Shown here piece by piece: positions 1 through 10,835 of a DNA stretch of 64,000 bases. How positions within the stretch are numbered: the first letter of the stretch is position 1; each line of letters opens with the position of its first letter. The position numbers were made by a program, and so were the translations under genes. The stretch comes from Cyathus striatus. Taxonomy: Eukaryota; Basidiomycota; Agaricomycetes; Agaricales; Nidulariaceae. Location: the NCBI GenBank assembly GCA_025738555.1, contig JAOVFP010000004.1, positions 6,510,001 to 6,574,000 of the forward strand, written 5' to 3'. The notes under the pieces are model-generated. The model saw only the letters and a list, made by a program, of their open reading frames with translations. It was not told where the DNA came from and searched no databases.

Positions 1-530
1 GATCATAAGTGATCATGATATAATATAATGGTGTATTATAGTGTGTAATGACTACTAGTGAATACTAATGGATGTGTAAGTGATCATAAGTGATCATGAT
101 ATGATATAATGGTGTATTATAGTACATAATGACTACTAGTGAATACTAATGGATGTGTAAGTGATCATAAGTGATCATGGTATGTTGTAATAGCATATTA
201 TAGTGCATAATGACTACTGGTGAATACTAATGGATGTGGAAGTGATCATAAGTGATCATGGTAAAGTATAAGTGTATTATAGTGTGTAATGACTACTAGT
301 GAATACTAATGGATGTGTAAGTGATTATAAGTGATCATAATATAATATAATGGTGTATTATAGTGCATAATGACTACTGGTGAATACTAATGAATGTAGA
401 AGTGATCGTAAGTGATCATGGTATGTTATAATAGCATATTATTGTGCATAATGCTTATTAATTAATATTAATAAATGTAAAAGTGATCATAAGTGATCAT
501 GGTATAAATAATAGCATATTAATTTATAAA
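1..530. repeat. 81-bp satellite array, left arm of a large inverted repeat
   Basis: Tandem copies of an AT-rich unit start at 1, 82, 163, 244, 323, 404 and 484, a period of 79-81 bp. Each unit begins with two TGATCA palindromes and carries GACTACTAGTGAATACTAAT. Later units diverge toward 530. The array runs off the left edge, so its full length is unknown. The same unit is present in reverse complement at 3130-3540, so this is the outer arm of a foldback structure. No gene is present. Confidence 0.9.
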
Positions 531-539
531 TGAATATAG

Positions 540-1310
540 GAATATCACATTTTCCCACATGTCACACCTGTCACGAGTGTATGTCACGTATGTCACACAT
601 CTCATGTATGTCACACCTGTCACACCTGTCACAACTGTCATATTTGTCATGTATGTCACACATATCACACATGTTATGCATGTCACATTTGTCACACTTA
701 TGTATGTTATATATGTCACATTTATTATGCATGTCACACATCTCATGTTTGTCACATTTGTCACACGTGTCACAGTACGAATGTCACGCTCCTCATATTT
801 GTCACACCTGTTGTATATGTCATGTATGTAGCATTTGTCACACTTGTCACACTTTTATACATGTCACACCTGTTATGTATATCACATTTGTCATGCATAT
901 CACATTCTCACATGTCATACTTGTCAGATTTGTCACACTTGTCATGCATATCACATTTATCTTACATATCACACTTGTCAGATTCGTCACACTTGTCACA
1001 TATGTCACACATTTCACTACTGGTCATATATATCACACTTATTACTCTCATCTGTCACAAATGTCATGCTTTCTACATCTGTCACCCTTTTTCTGTCTGT
1101 TATACCTGTCACACTCTTCAAGCATCATTCATATAACACTTATCATATTTTACACATTTGTCACATTCCTTACATATTTGTCACATTTTCCATGTCTGCT
1201 ATATCTGTCATATATTTTCTCTCATTTTGTTACACTTTTCTTACATGTCACATTTTTCAGTTATATTACACATCATACTTCTATAAATATCACATATATT
1301 ACAAATTGAA
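540..1310. repeat. 9-bp TGTCACA-type minisatellite, left arm
   Basis: A degenerate tandem array of a 9-bp unit close to NTGTCACAY, with variants such as TGTCATA, TATCACA and TCTCATG. It is clean at 560-1020 and decays toward 1310. Because nine is a multiple of three and the unit has no stop in any forward frame, long low-complexity ORFs rich in Ser-His-Leu, Cys-His-Thr or Val-Thr-Tyr triplets run through it. The same array lies inverted at 2410-3120. Confidence 0.9.
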
Positions 1311-2340
1311 GATTCTATTTCATTCCTCTACTTCAAACCTGTTTGGTGAATATATCTTTAGTGTACCAATCTTAAGTATTAAAATAGAAACATATGACTT
1401 GCTATAATATATCTGAACACAAACAACTGCATTGTACACAGCACACAAGTTGAAGTCAATGATCCTTATGTTTCTGATCTTTGTCAAAGCTCACATCAGT
1501 ATTTAGACATTCATACAGTTACATGTGTAATAATTGTCTCAAGAATCTCATGTCAAATATGACATATATGACACTATGCCATCTGCAATCAGTTTGAAAT
1601 TGTCAAGGTTGATAGCCTTCACTGAGTTATGGGAATTATACATTTTAAGCACTCACATGATTGTTACATTTAACTACTTGTTTTATTTAAGTCTCAGATG
1701 AGAGTAAGCTGAGAGTTAGTTGAGACATCTGTGAGAATGATACATACAACAGCTGGTTATGTAGCAGTTCTTGCTTATGAATAGATAAGTACTAGTAGGA
1801 CATGAAAACAGTATCATATTGACATCAAGACTTGAGACATTAGAAAGTTATAAGTTTTAACAATAACATAGAACCATAGTAGAATGAGTGACATGAATAA
1901 AACAACACAATTGGACTAAACATGAAGTGAGACAAAGATATAAGAGATGTGATAGTGGGAAGGTAGTATACAGTTAGTACTAATGGATGTGGTGAATAGG
2001 GAAAGTGTAAAATGTGCAACTTGTCAGGAACAGGTGGCAGGAAAGGTACAATGTTAGATATTCTGGATTGTACAGCCTCTGGTTCAGGCCTTAGTAGGAC
2101 TTTGGTTGATAACTCTAGTATACAAACCCTCTGTAATTTGATAGTTGACTACAAGTTTCCTCCTATTTGTATTTGTGTCTGTGTCTGTGTCTGAGCTTTT
2201 CATCTCTTATCACTCCCCTCTCTCCCAACCTACCCCCCTTCATTATTTGTTGCTTCAGACAATAATTGGTGGCAGAAATGGTGTGATGGGTAGCAGGAAA
2301 AGAAAAAGCATGGCATGTGGTAATATAGGGGGACATATGT
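1311..2340. other. Unique core between the inverted arrays
   Basis: About 1 kb of AT-rich sequence between the two arrays. Only short ORFs of about 60-65 codons occur and none resembles a known protein. A short TGTGTC run lies near 2168-2195. If the whole structure is a transposable element, it carries no recognisable transposase here and would be non-autonomous. Confidence 0.6.
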
Positions 2341-2409
2341 GACAAGTGGTAAAATTTGTGACAGATGTAATCTGTATGGCAAGTAAATTTACTTGTGAGA
2401 TCAATATGC

Positions 2410-3125
2410 TAAAATTATATGTGGGAAAGGTGTAAATGTAAAGCATAACAAGTGTGATATAGGTGCAAGTGTAACATACAGGAAAGGAATGACAAATACA
2501 GAAAATGTGACATTTGTAACATATAGGAAAGGGGTGACATTTGTGACAGATGGGACTGATAAGTGAAACACGTGACACATGTGACGAGCGTGACAAGTGT
2601 GACGAATCTGACAAGCGTGATATATAAGAATGTGATATGCATGACAAGTGTGACAAATCTGACAAGTATGACATGTGAGAATGTGATATGCATGACAAAT
2701 GTGATATACATAACAGGTGTGACATGTATAAAAGTGTGACAAGTGTGACAAATGCTACATACATGACATATACAACAGGTGTGACAGATATGAGGAGCGT
2801 GACATTCGTACTGTGACACGTGTGACAAATGTGACAAACATGAGATGTGTGACATGCATAATAAATATGACATACATGACATACATAAGTGTGACAAATG
2901 TGACATGCATAATATGTGTGATATGTGTAACATACATGACAAATACGACAGTTGTGACAGGTGTGACATACATGAGATGTGTGACATACGTGACATACGT
3001 GACAGGTGTGACATATGTGACATACACAACAAGTGTGACAAGTATGACAAATGCTACATACGTGACATATGTGACGAATGTGACGAGCGTGACAGGTGTG
3101 ACATGTGGGAAAATGTAATATTCCT
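2410..3125. repeat. 9-bp TGTGACA-type minisatellite, right arm (inverted copy)
   Basis: Reverse complement of the array at 540-1310: runs of GTGTGACA/ATATGACA with 9-bp spacing. At its outer edge (about 3105-3133) the sequence is a near-perfect inverted copy of 530-560, including the ATGAATATAGGAATAT context. The arms are therefore true inverted copies rather than independent low-complexity DNA. Confidence 0.9.
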
Positions 3126-3540
3126 ATATTCATTTATAAATTAATATGCTATTATTTATACAATAATCACTTATGATCACTTTTACATTTATTAATATTA
3201 ATTAGTAAGCATTATGCACAATAATATGCTATTATAACATACCATGATCACTTATGATCACTTCTACATTCATTAGTATTCACCAGTAGTCATTATGCAC
3301 TATAATACACCATTATATTATATTATGATCACTTATAATCACTTACACATCCATTAGTATTCACTAGTAGTCATTACACACTATAATACACCATTATATC
3401 ATATCATGATCACTTATGATCACTTTCACATTCATTAGTATTCATTAGTAGTCAATATACCCTTTAATATCCATCATACACTATTATAACATCCAATGAT
3501 CACCTTTGATCACTCATACATTCATTAATAATAATGAATA
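3126..3540. repeat. 81-bp satellite array, right arm (inverted copy)
   Basis: About five units of the 81-bp repeat in reverse complement to 1-530, recognisable by paired TGATCACTTATGATCAC blocks and CATTAGTATTCACTAGTAGT. The last units near 3480-3540 are divergent. A single TGATCATGG remnant at about 3557 may be the outer end of the structure. Confidence 0.88.
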
Positions 3541-3654
3541 CCATTAGATATTGCAGTGATCATGGAAGTCAGGGATTTTGTGATCACTTTTTCATAAAAC
3601 CTAGGCTTTTTATGATCCAAATTGGCTGACACTTATGGTCTTAGATAGATGCAA

Positions 3655-4390
3655 TATTATACTTAATGACAATATCCAGCCTTTATGAAGTGTCGGACAC
3701 ATTTGGTGAACGTGTTTAACCTGGATCTGTGTTACGAGCACTATCAGTATCTAATAGCCACCAAGCGCATGCCGCACACCAATTTGTATATGTTACCCTA
3801 CCTTCCGACCATCTTAGATAGTGGCAATAGTATATTTAATAATGATATCCAACTTTACGCAGTGTCAGACACATTTGGTGAACATGTTTGACTTGGATTT
3901 GTGTTATGAACACAAGTATCTAATAGCCATGAACTGCATAACCCACACTGGTTTGCATACATATCTACATTATCCTACCTTCCAACCGTCTTAGATAGTT
4001 GCAATAGTATATTTAATAACAATATCCAACATTAATGCAGTGTCAGACACATTTGGTGAGCATCTTTAACTTAGATTTGTGTTACGAGCATTATAAGTAC
4101 TTTCAGCTACCAACCACATACCCCACAGTGGTTTTTATATGTACCTGTGTTACCCTACCTTCCGACTGTCCTAGATAGTTTTAATAGAATATTTAATAGC
4201 GATATCCAACCATTACGCAGTGTCAGACACATTTGGTGGATATGTTTAACTTGGATTTGTGTCATGAGCATTATAGCCACCAACCACATACCCCACACTG
4301 GTTTGGATATATCCTTATGTTACCCTACATTCTGACTGCCTTAGATAGTTGCATTAGTATATTTAATAACGATATCCAACCTTTAAATGA
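3655..4390. repeat. 172-180 bp tandem satellite, about four copies
   Basis: The landmark TGTCRGACACATTTGGTG occurs at 3691, 3863, 4041 and 4221, giving periods of 172, 178 and 180 bp. Each unit also carries a GATATCCAAC-like block and TTACCCTACCTTCCGACC. The array ends near 4385 at a last GATATCCAACC. Short ORFs inside are by-products of the repeat. Confidence 0.88.
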
Positions 4391-6182
4391 GATTGCTGGC
4401 GTGAACATGAATGATATGTATCACGCTCACACTCATCTATAGTATATTTCGGTAATGTAGTTAACTGTTATATATATCTTGAGTGTAAACAGTAAAATAC
4501 CTTGAGCAATATATAATTCCATTCCCTTTCGTATCCGTATTACAAAGTTATACAATAAGATATATGTACAATAATAGATAGTATACAACTCTACTCCCGT
4601 CCTACCCGTATTACCAAGATATACAACAAGATATATGTACATTAAACAATGGTCTACAAACTATATTATATTACAAACTATCTTCAAAGCTGATCACAAT
4701 CGTTGTTGAAGTCCATTCGAAGGTATCCTGAACTGCCCCATTTCGCTCCACCATTCTTGTAATAACGCTCCTGGGTATGCAAATAAATATGCATTGTCGC
4801 TATAGCTTTTCCATTGCGTTTGAATCCTCGGAGCGTAAAGTGTCGCTCCGTGTCCGAATTACTGTTGTGGAATGGTGCTATGAAGCACGGGGATTTAGAG
4901 GAAACACGAAGGAGCAACTAAAGACTTACAACAGGACCCAGTGTCGTATATTTTGGCGATTCCCACACCACATATTTCGATACACTGCGTGTCGTGCGGC
5001 TGCCCCTGCTTCCATTCGTTCGCGGCGGGTCATACGATTGCCTACTGGACGGTAGACGAGAATAGGCTATTATACACATTAAGTATGCGAAACTGTAATT
5101 GAAAAGAGAAAAAACATACGGCCATTACATTGTTGGTTTGGACTAAAAGTAACAAGTTGTGAGAACAATAAATAGCGACGAATAGATAAAACTTACCAAT
5201 GCTAAACATGTTATGAGATTAGGAAGGACAAGAGTACAAGGTGGATAGGGATGAGTGCGAACTGTTCGTTGTGAGAATAACAAATAGTGACGAATAGCTT
5301 AAACCTACCAATACTAAAGAACATTGTAAGATCACGATAGACAAACAAGAATTTGGTAGGATGAGCCTGAAGTGTTTGTTGCGACTAGGAGAGAGATCAA
5401 GCAAAAGTGCTGTAAGGTGGAATCATTGCAGAAAATGAAGTTGAGAAACAAAACGATAATCAAACATACGAAGATCTGTTAACAGCAAGAGAAAAGTAAG
5501 GAATGCAGCATGATCATCCATACCAGATGAGAAGGATATGTAAGACCATTTTTCTTTGCAAGCTAATAACGTATAGAGATTATGAGAGAACCAAGAAAGA
5601 GGTGTTACGAAGAGCATTACGACAAGTGTATAGAATTGGTTTATAGGGACTTGATAAATAATAAAGAGTCGCTTGGATTTTGAAACGTTCAAAATGAAGT
5701 AGAATGTTAGTTAACTTGAACGGTACCTCCTTGGTTATTCCTGAGACTTGGCATTCTGAACAACTGAACCATTTACTTCGCTTATATCTTTCCAGTGCAA
5801 GTTGAGTGACCAATCTTCCTTGCATATTTATTTCAAATGGCATTCAAGCTACAATCGAGTAGCATGCAAGTTAGTGTTGCACCCACTCCGCTTGAAAGCT
5901 TCTGAGCCGCTGAACTGAGCCGAAATTAAGCTAAGCAAAGCGAGTGGCTGTGACCATGGTGCCTTTCAAGCGTCCCCAGTTGGTTACCAGCATACCGAAT
6001 TTGGTATAAACTCCCTAGCTACATCTGACTGAATGGCTTCTGATCTGTAGCTTGGGAAGCGAGTAGTTCAGAGGTAGTTCTGCTTTCAAGGCAATGCTAG
6101 TTTGAGTAAGAAAAAATTCGAGTGACATACATTATAAGTGGAATTTCAAGCTTGTATAAAATCTATGATAGTACATAACCAA
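4391..6182. other. Gene-poor spacer with an imperfect duplication
   Basis: No convincing gene. A degenerate direct repeat of about 115 bp spans roughly 5155-5350, with GAACAATAAATAGCGACGAATAG repeated as GAATAACAAATAGTGACGAATAG (compare 5162 and 5275). Minus-strand sequence at 4681-5060 contains short open stretches (MTRRERMEAG..., about 5030 downward) interrupted by stops, possibly a relic. Nothing else was recognised. Confidence 0.5.
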
Positions 6183-7391
6183 TTATATATAACTATAGTC
6201 ATCAGGTACTACGATCCCATTGCTTGCCATCATTGCAACCATACTATGTAATTTCTTATCTTGTTCGGAAATTAATAGCTCCTTTTGTTCTAGCTCAATT
6301 TTTCGCTGCTCCAGCTCTTCCTCTCGTTGCTGCAGCTCTGATGCGAGCTTAAAATATTGAGCTTGTTTGGACTTTCGAAGGTCAGAAATCAGGAGTGTGA
6401 ACTTGTTCACAATATCAGCGGTTTGTTGGCAGGAAAATTTGGAGTCTTCAGATAGGGTTCGTGAGGTGTAATGGATGGTACTGGTGCTCTCGCTGGAATG
6501 CTGCCCCATAACTATAATCCAGGAGTGGGTCTCCTCCACCAACCTTTCTGCCTAGGAATTACATTAGTATGGACCTAACAGACAAACTACCATGTACCTT
6601 TGCAATTACAATTCCAATCTCTCGATTGAAACGTTTCATCGCATCTTTGCGTACAGTGATTGGATTCCTTAAAGAACATGGCCTCCAAATGGCTGCAGAG
6701 GCATTACAAGTAAGTATTATATATTAAATCACGATAGGTTTACCCACGATATTCTTGGTTTCCCTTTAGGACACCAATAACTCTCCCATGCCTTTGATAT
6801 TTCTTAAACGACGGTGCAAGAACGTCAGAAGGTAAAGGCGATGTTCGTTGGCTGTGAGAAGGTGATGATCTTTGGCTTGGCGAAGGAGAGTTTGTAGTCT
6901 GTTGCAGTACGTTTTGAGGTGATGATTGCTGGCTCTGGTCTAGAACTATAGCGGTAGGGGGTACTTGGGTGGGAGGGGGGTTCGCTGTTTGTGACACTGA
7001 ATGCTTGCCTACCAATAGTTGAGGGTCGATGTTAGGGTTTTCATTGCACTTACAAAATACTTCAATCAAAAAATTGGAAGCAATGAAAGTGAATTAAATT
7101 TACTCACCATGTTCTCTATAGCGGTAGGGGGTACTTGGTTGGGAGGGGGGTTCGCTGTTTGTGGCACTGAATGCTCACCTACCAATAGCTGAGGGTCGAT
7201 GTTAGGGTTTTCATTGCACTTACAAAATACTTCAATCAAAAAATTGGAAGCAATGAAAGTGAATTAAATTTACTCACCAGGTTCTCTATGTATTTTTGAC
7301 CAGCTTTAGTGTGTATACACTCATGTAAGAATGGACGACCGACGCATGACCGGCATTGTCTATGCTTCTTTTTGGATGACGCACGAGACAT
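6183..7391 (-). CDS. KDZ-element accessory protein with zinc-knuckle-like N-terminus, 329 aa
   Basis: Family function unknown. Five exons join in frame: 7391-7278, 7218-7108, 7048-6748, 6692-6598 and 6551-6183. The start is the ATG at 7391, giving MSRASSKKKHRQCRSC, with a Cys/His cluster (CRSCVGRPFLHECIHT) in residues 13-28 that may bind zinc. A Gln/Ser/Pro-rich linker follows (about residues 70-150). Near the C-terminus a Glu/Gln-rich coiled coil (about residues 260-310) precedes the stop. Exons 2 and 3 begin with the same peptide (CNENPNIDPQLLVG), because a 170-bp exon-intron unit is duplicated in phase 0. It is divergent from the KDZ transposase across a 344-bp gap, which suggests a shared promoter and a role in the element. 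The frame is intact although the transposase is broken. Confidence 0.72.
6948..7287. repeat. 170-bp tandem exon duplication
   Basis: Two adjacent copies, about 6948-7117 and 7118-7287, differ at only a few positions. Landmarks GCGGTAGGGGGTACTTGG occur at 6951 and 7121. Each copy holds one exon start, its acceptor, a 59-nt intron and the donor of the preceding exon, so the duplication adds one 37-codon exon without shifting the frame. Confidence 0.92.
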
Positions 7392-7735
7392 AATAACGAG
7401 AAGGGAAAGCTTTGGATAAAAATGGATACAATGTTTTCAGCGTAAAGAGGTGAGAAGGAATGAGTTTTTTGATGTGGGGGGGTACCGTATTCAACATAAG
7501 GAAGGACAATTTTTTAGCATACGTAGTAGTACACCGACAATGTGCCTGAGCAAGTCACCAAATAAATAGACATAAACAAAGTTTAATCACCATTAAGCGA
7601 TCACCCAATGATTTTCAGGGGCCTAAAGAACCCAGATATGATCTTAATGCTATGTCAGGAAAGTTTATTTATGTTTCCTATCCCTGTAACTTACACCATA
7701 AAATATTTTTGCATGATTCGTAACTGCTGCTTATT
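7392..7735. promoter_or_regulatory. Divergent intergenic region of the KDZ pair
   Basis: 344 bp separate the ATG of the minus-strand accessory gene (7391) from the ancestral ATG of the transposase (7736). No long ORF lies here. A bidirectional promoter is inferred from the arrangement. No clear TATA element can be assigned with confidence. Confidence 0.4.
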
Positions 7736-10711
7736 ATGTCTTCAATTCCTCGTTCTCATTGAGCTTCTGAGCTAGATAATATTCGGCCTGAAAGAGCTGT
7801 GCACCCACGGCTACCCAACCCTCCAGAAAGCAATTCATCCTCATGTTTCTTTGTCTTGTCTCCGCAGAAGAAACCACACCAGGTTAGAGGGAGAAAGACT
7901 ACAAATACTGGACGACGTTCAAAAAATATGAAATTGTCACAGCCAAGTCCTCCTGTTTTGACAGGACCATCAATTGAAACTAGTTTTCACGCGGATTATG
8001 ATATTAATATTAGCAAGCCATCTCAAAATGACACAGTAGATAACATGCAAGCTGAACATAGTGGTGTCGATAATAGCTTTCAAGCATATCAGGACTGCGT
8101 CACTTACGGAGATGTTATGTTTGAGCAAATAAGCCATGAGCTGTTTGTTGTACAAGGATGGGATTATAAACGGAAAAGTGGGCAACATGTAAGTGATACT
8201 TATTCAAGATACTCTTAGCTTACACAAAATCAGTTGCATTGGTTTCATCTGCAGTGGTGGTTAGTAGATGGATGCATGACCGCCACTTGTACCTGCCGTT
8301 CGCATCAAAAATGCGTACATGTACAGTATATTGACATATTTGGGAGAGAAATGTTTCTAAATGTTGCCAATGTTCCTAAAGGTATCCCATTTCATTGGCA
8401 ATAATTAATTTCCATTATTCACTCTTGTCTCGCAGTACCATCAGATATTAAGCTTTTCAAACTTGAAAAAACAGCTAATGGAATGCAATACTGGTTTACT
8501 GTTCGCTCAGGGGATGGTCTAACCAATCGAGTTTTTGTAACTTACGATGGAGAAAAAGATGGTACTGGTAATTGGGAGTGCCGGAAGTGCTGAATTTCTT
8601 GTGCACATATTCGTAAGGCACAAGAGCTGTTACCGCAGTCAACAGAAGGTTTGGCTGATGGTCCGGAGGCCACAGGTTCGGCATCATTTGGATTTGGATT
8701 TTACTCATCCGATCTAATTGTTCGTAATAGATGATTCATTTGGCTCAGGTCCTGAACAAGATAAGGCCATATCATATCTGGCAATAATGCCCCCAATATG
8801 GGCATCTTCGCAATTAGACGAGCAGCTCTATTCAATTATTTGCCCCTCTAATTGAAATAGGGAGTGATGCCCGCTGTATATGTGGCATTCAAAAATCAGG
8901 TGAAGGACCATTCGTTGAACGAGAATGCACTATATATGGATTATGCAGCGCTCAGAAGACTAAAATTCAACTTATGCAATGCACAGTATGTCCCGCATCT
9001 GCTGGACGTTATATTGGCCCTGACTGCCGATGTATAGAAGTTCTTAATCTCAACAATAGGTACCTATTCACGCACGAGCTACTGGAACACTACACATCCG
9101 CATTCTCAACATCCCCAACACCATTCGTTGCCTTCATTCAAAACATCTCATGCGCTTACGAGAGTTCTTTGGAAGGAGTTCCTTTTGTGTCTGACAAGAT
9201 ATTTCGTTCCACATGGTTTTCTTATGCAGATCTTATTTCTTGGGGAAACGACCTGGCATGCCAACACTGTGGACCGACACCGGATGAAGTCATATTTGAT
9301 GGGGTTTCCATCTCATTCAGTCGTAAGCAAGTTCGAAACACAATTAGGCCGCCTACTGTGATTGTAGAGGAATCAGAAAGCAAAAACAGTCGCTATATAC
9401 CTTCCCCTCGGCTAATAGAAAATCGGAAAATACATCGGCTTGTGCGCGATATCGTTGGGCTAAAGTCATATCTGCGAAACTCTGACTTACAGCCGTGTAT
9501 GGACAACGACGCTGAAATCGGTACTGAGGACGATGATGAGACTGGATGGACTCAATCACGCATCCTATCCGCCAAGAGAAAAAGAATACTGGAAATTGAA
9601 AGCCAGCTGAAGGATATTCCGTCGCTTCTGACACAATTAGAATCAGTCAACTCAAGTTTAGGGGCATTGGCGAGATGACTATTTCAGGAAAATATGAGCG
9701 AGAAAACAAATTGGCCACATTCATCTTACATTACCTTACTTCTTGAGGTGCGCGCTGAGAAATACTGAACCATATTTTACTCAATAATATCCACAGATAG
9801 CTGCGGATGAATCCGTGGTTCAAATGGTGAACATGCCAGCACTTGTGGCACTGAAGGGATTTATAACCAAACCCGACGATAATGCATTATCACGCTTGAC
9901 TGGTATTCCATCTTTGTACTTGGTACTGTGGCATGAAAAACAAGTACTTGGCAAGTATTTGGATGATCTCTTTGGCATATGTTTCTGGATCTGTGATCGA
10001 GCAGAATTTTTGTTGGACAAGCTCATATGCCAAAGTTCTGCCCCACAGACACTTAGTATCCTGGAGGTCGAGTCTGAGGACTGGAAATTAGTAAGTACTT
10101 CATATATATCTAAGCAATGATTTAACCCCTGTTTAAAATGCTAGACAGGATCATGCTATAGCATGCTGAAAGTTCAGAATAGACCACAATACCCAAACTT
10201 GAAACATGATCAGGTAGAAGATAAGTCCATATCGGGAAGAGGTGAAAAATGTGCCAAGTACTATGCTCAATATTCACAGCAACGTCTAACGGGAGGAATC
10301 ATGGTCGCATGGTGCACACATTCTATCTGTTATGGCTTTCATTGCATCCCGAGAAGCGAAGGTCGCAATGATGTCTTCTCAGCCTTGTATACCCACTGGA
10401 AAGTCCCACCTAAGCGTGTTATCTATGATTTTGCATGCGCTTTGGGGCCTTACTGCATGACAAGAGAAGGAGGTTTCTTTGCTAACATCCAGTTTCTGAT
10501 CAATCGGTTTCACGCTTCAGGTCACACGAAGTGCTCCACCGCATGCTTTTTAGGAACATATCAAGTTGCTGATCCAAGACTGAAGACCCTCAATTCAAGT
10601 GCAGCCGAGTGTGGTAATTCGGTTATAGCACGCATTAGAAAGTCCATTAGTTATATGGGACAATATCGCGCAATGTTGTACATAAGGACATTTCTTTCGA
10701 TTTGGAACTGA
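7736..10711 (+). pseudogene. KDZ-superfamily transposase (Kyakuja/Dileera/Zisupton type), broken
   Basis: The transposase would catalyse cut-and-paste DNA transposition. A SWIM-like cluster (CTCRSHQKCVH, about 8288-8320) is followed by a second cysteine cluster (CRKC, stop, ISCAHI at 8580-8615). The KDZ-associated CxC region follows (QCTVCPASAGRY, LFTHELLEHYTSAF, CQHCGPTPDEVIFDGVSISF; 8975-9320). The catalytic part holds VIYDFACALGPYC, RFHASGHTKCSTACF and SSAAECGNSVIARIRKS (10420-10660). Introns lie at about 8188-8250, 8380-8435 and 10091-10144. Damage is in-frame TGA codons at 7760 and 8590, frameshifts near 8731 and 8832, and probably one near 10700. Both TGAs could come from CGA by C-to-T change. 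Confidence 0.85.
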
Positions 10712-10835
10712 TCAAAGACAAGGAAAATGAAGGAGGGGAAAAGTGGTGGAACCTAGCTTGATTAATATGCCATATCAATATATTAGTCAAAATATATTAG
10801 TGATAGACAACCTTTGAAATCGATGCTCGGGGGGA

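Larger units (their letters stand above)
1..3600. mobile_element. Foldback-like composite element (left edge not seen)
   Basis: The order is satellite, 9-bp array, unique core, inverted 9-bp array, inverted satellite. Each arm is about 1.2-1.4 kb. This matches the design of foldback transposons, whose long terminal inverted repeats contain tandem subrepeats. A palindromic satellite junction is the alternative. No transposase and no target-site duplication can be shown because the left end is outside the window. Confidence 0.55.

Noticed and set aside
530..1407. Long His/Cys/Ser-rich and Val-Thr-rich ORFs as proteins
   Set aside because: They follow entirely from the 9-bp repeat, which is stop-free in all forward frames; there is no other coding signal.
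540..3120. Possible CRISPR-like array
   Set aside because: The units are contiguous 9-mers without spacers, and the context is eukaryotic.
2813..3144. Plus-strand ORFs through the right 9-bp array
   Set aside because: Same repeat read on the other strand; not genes.
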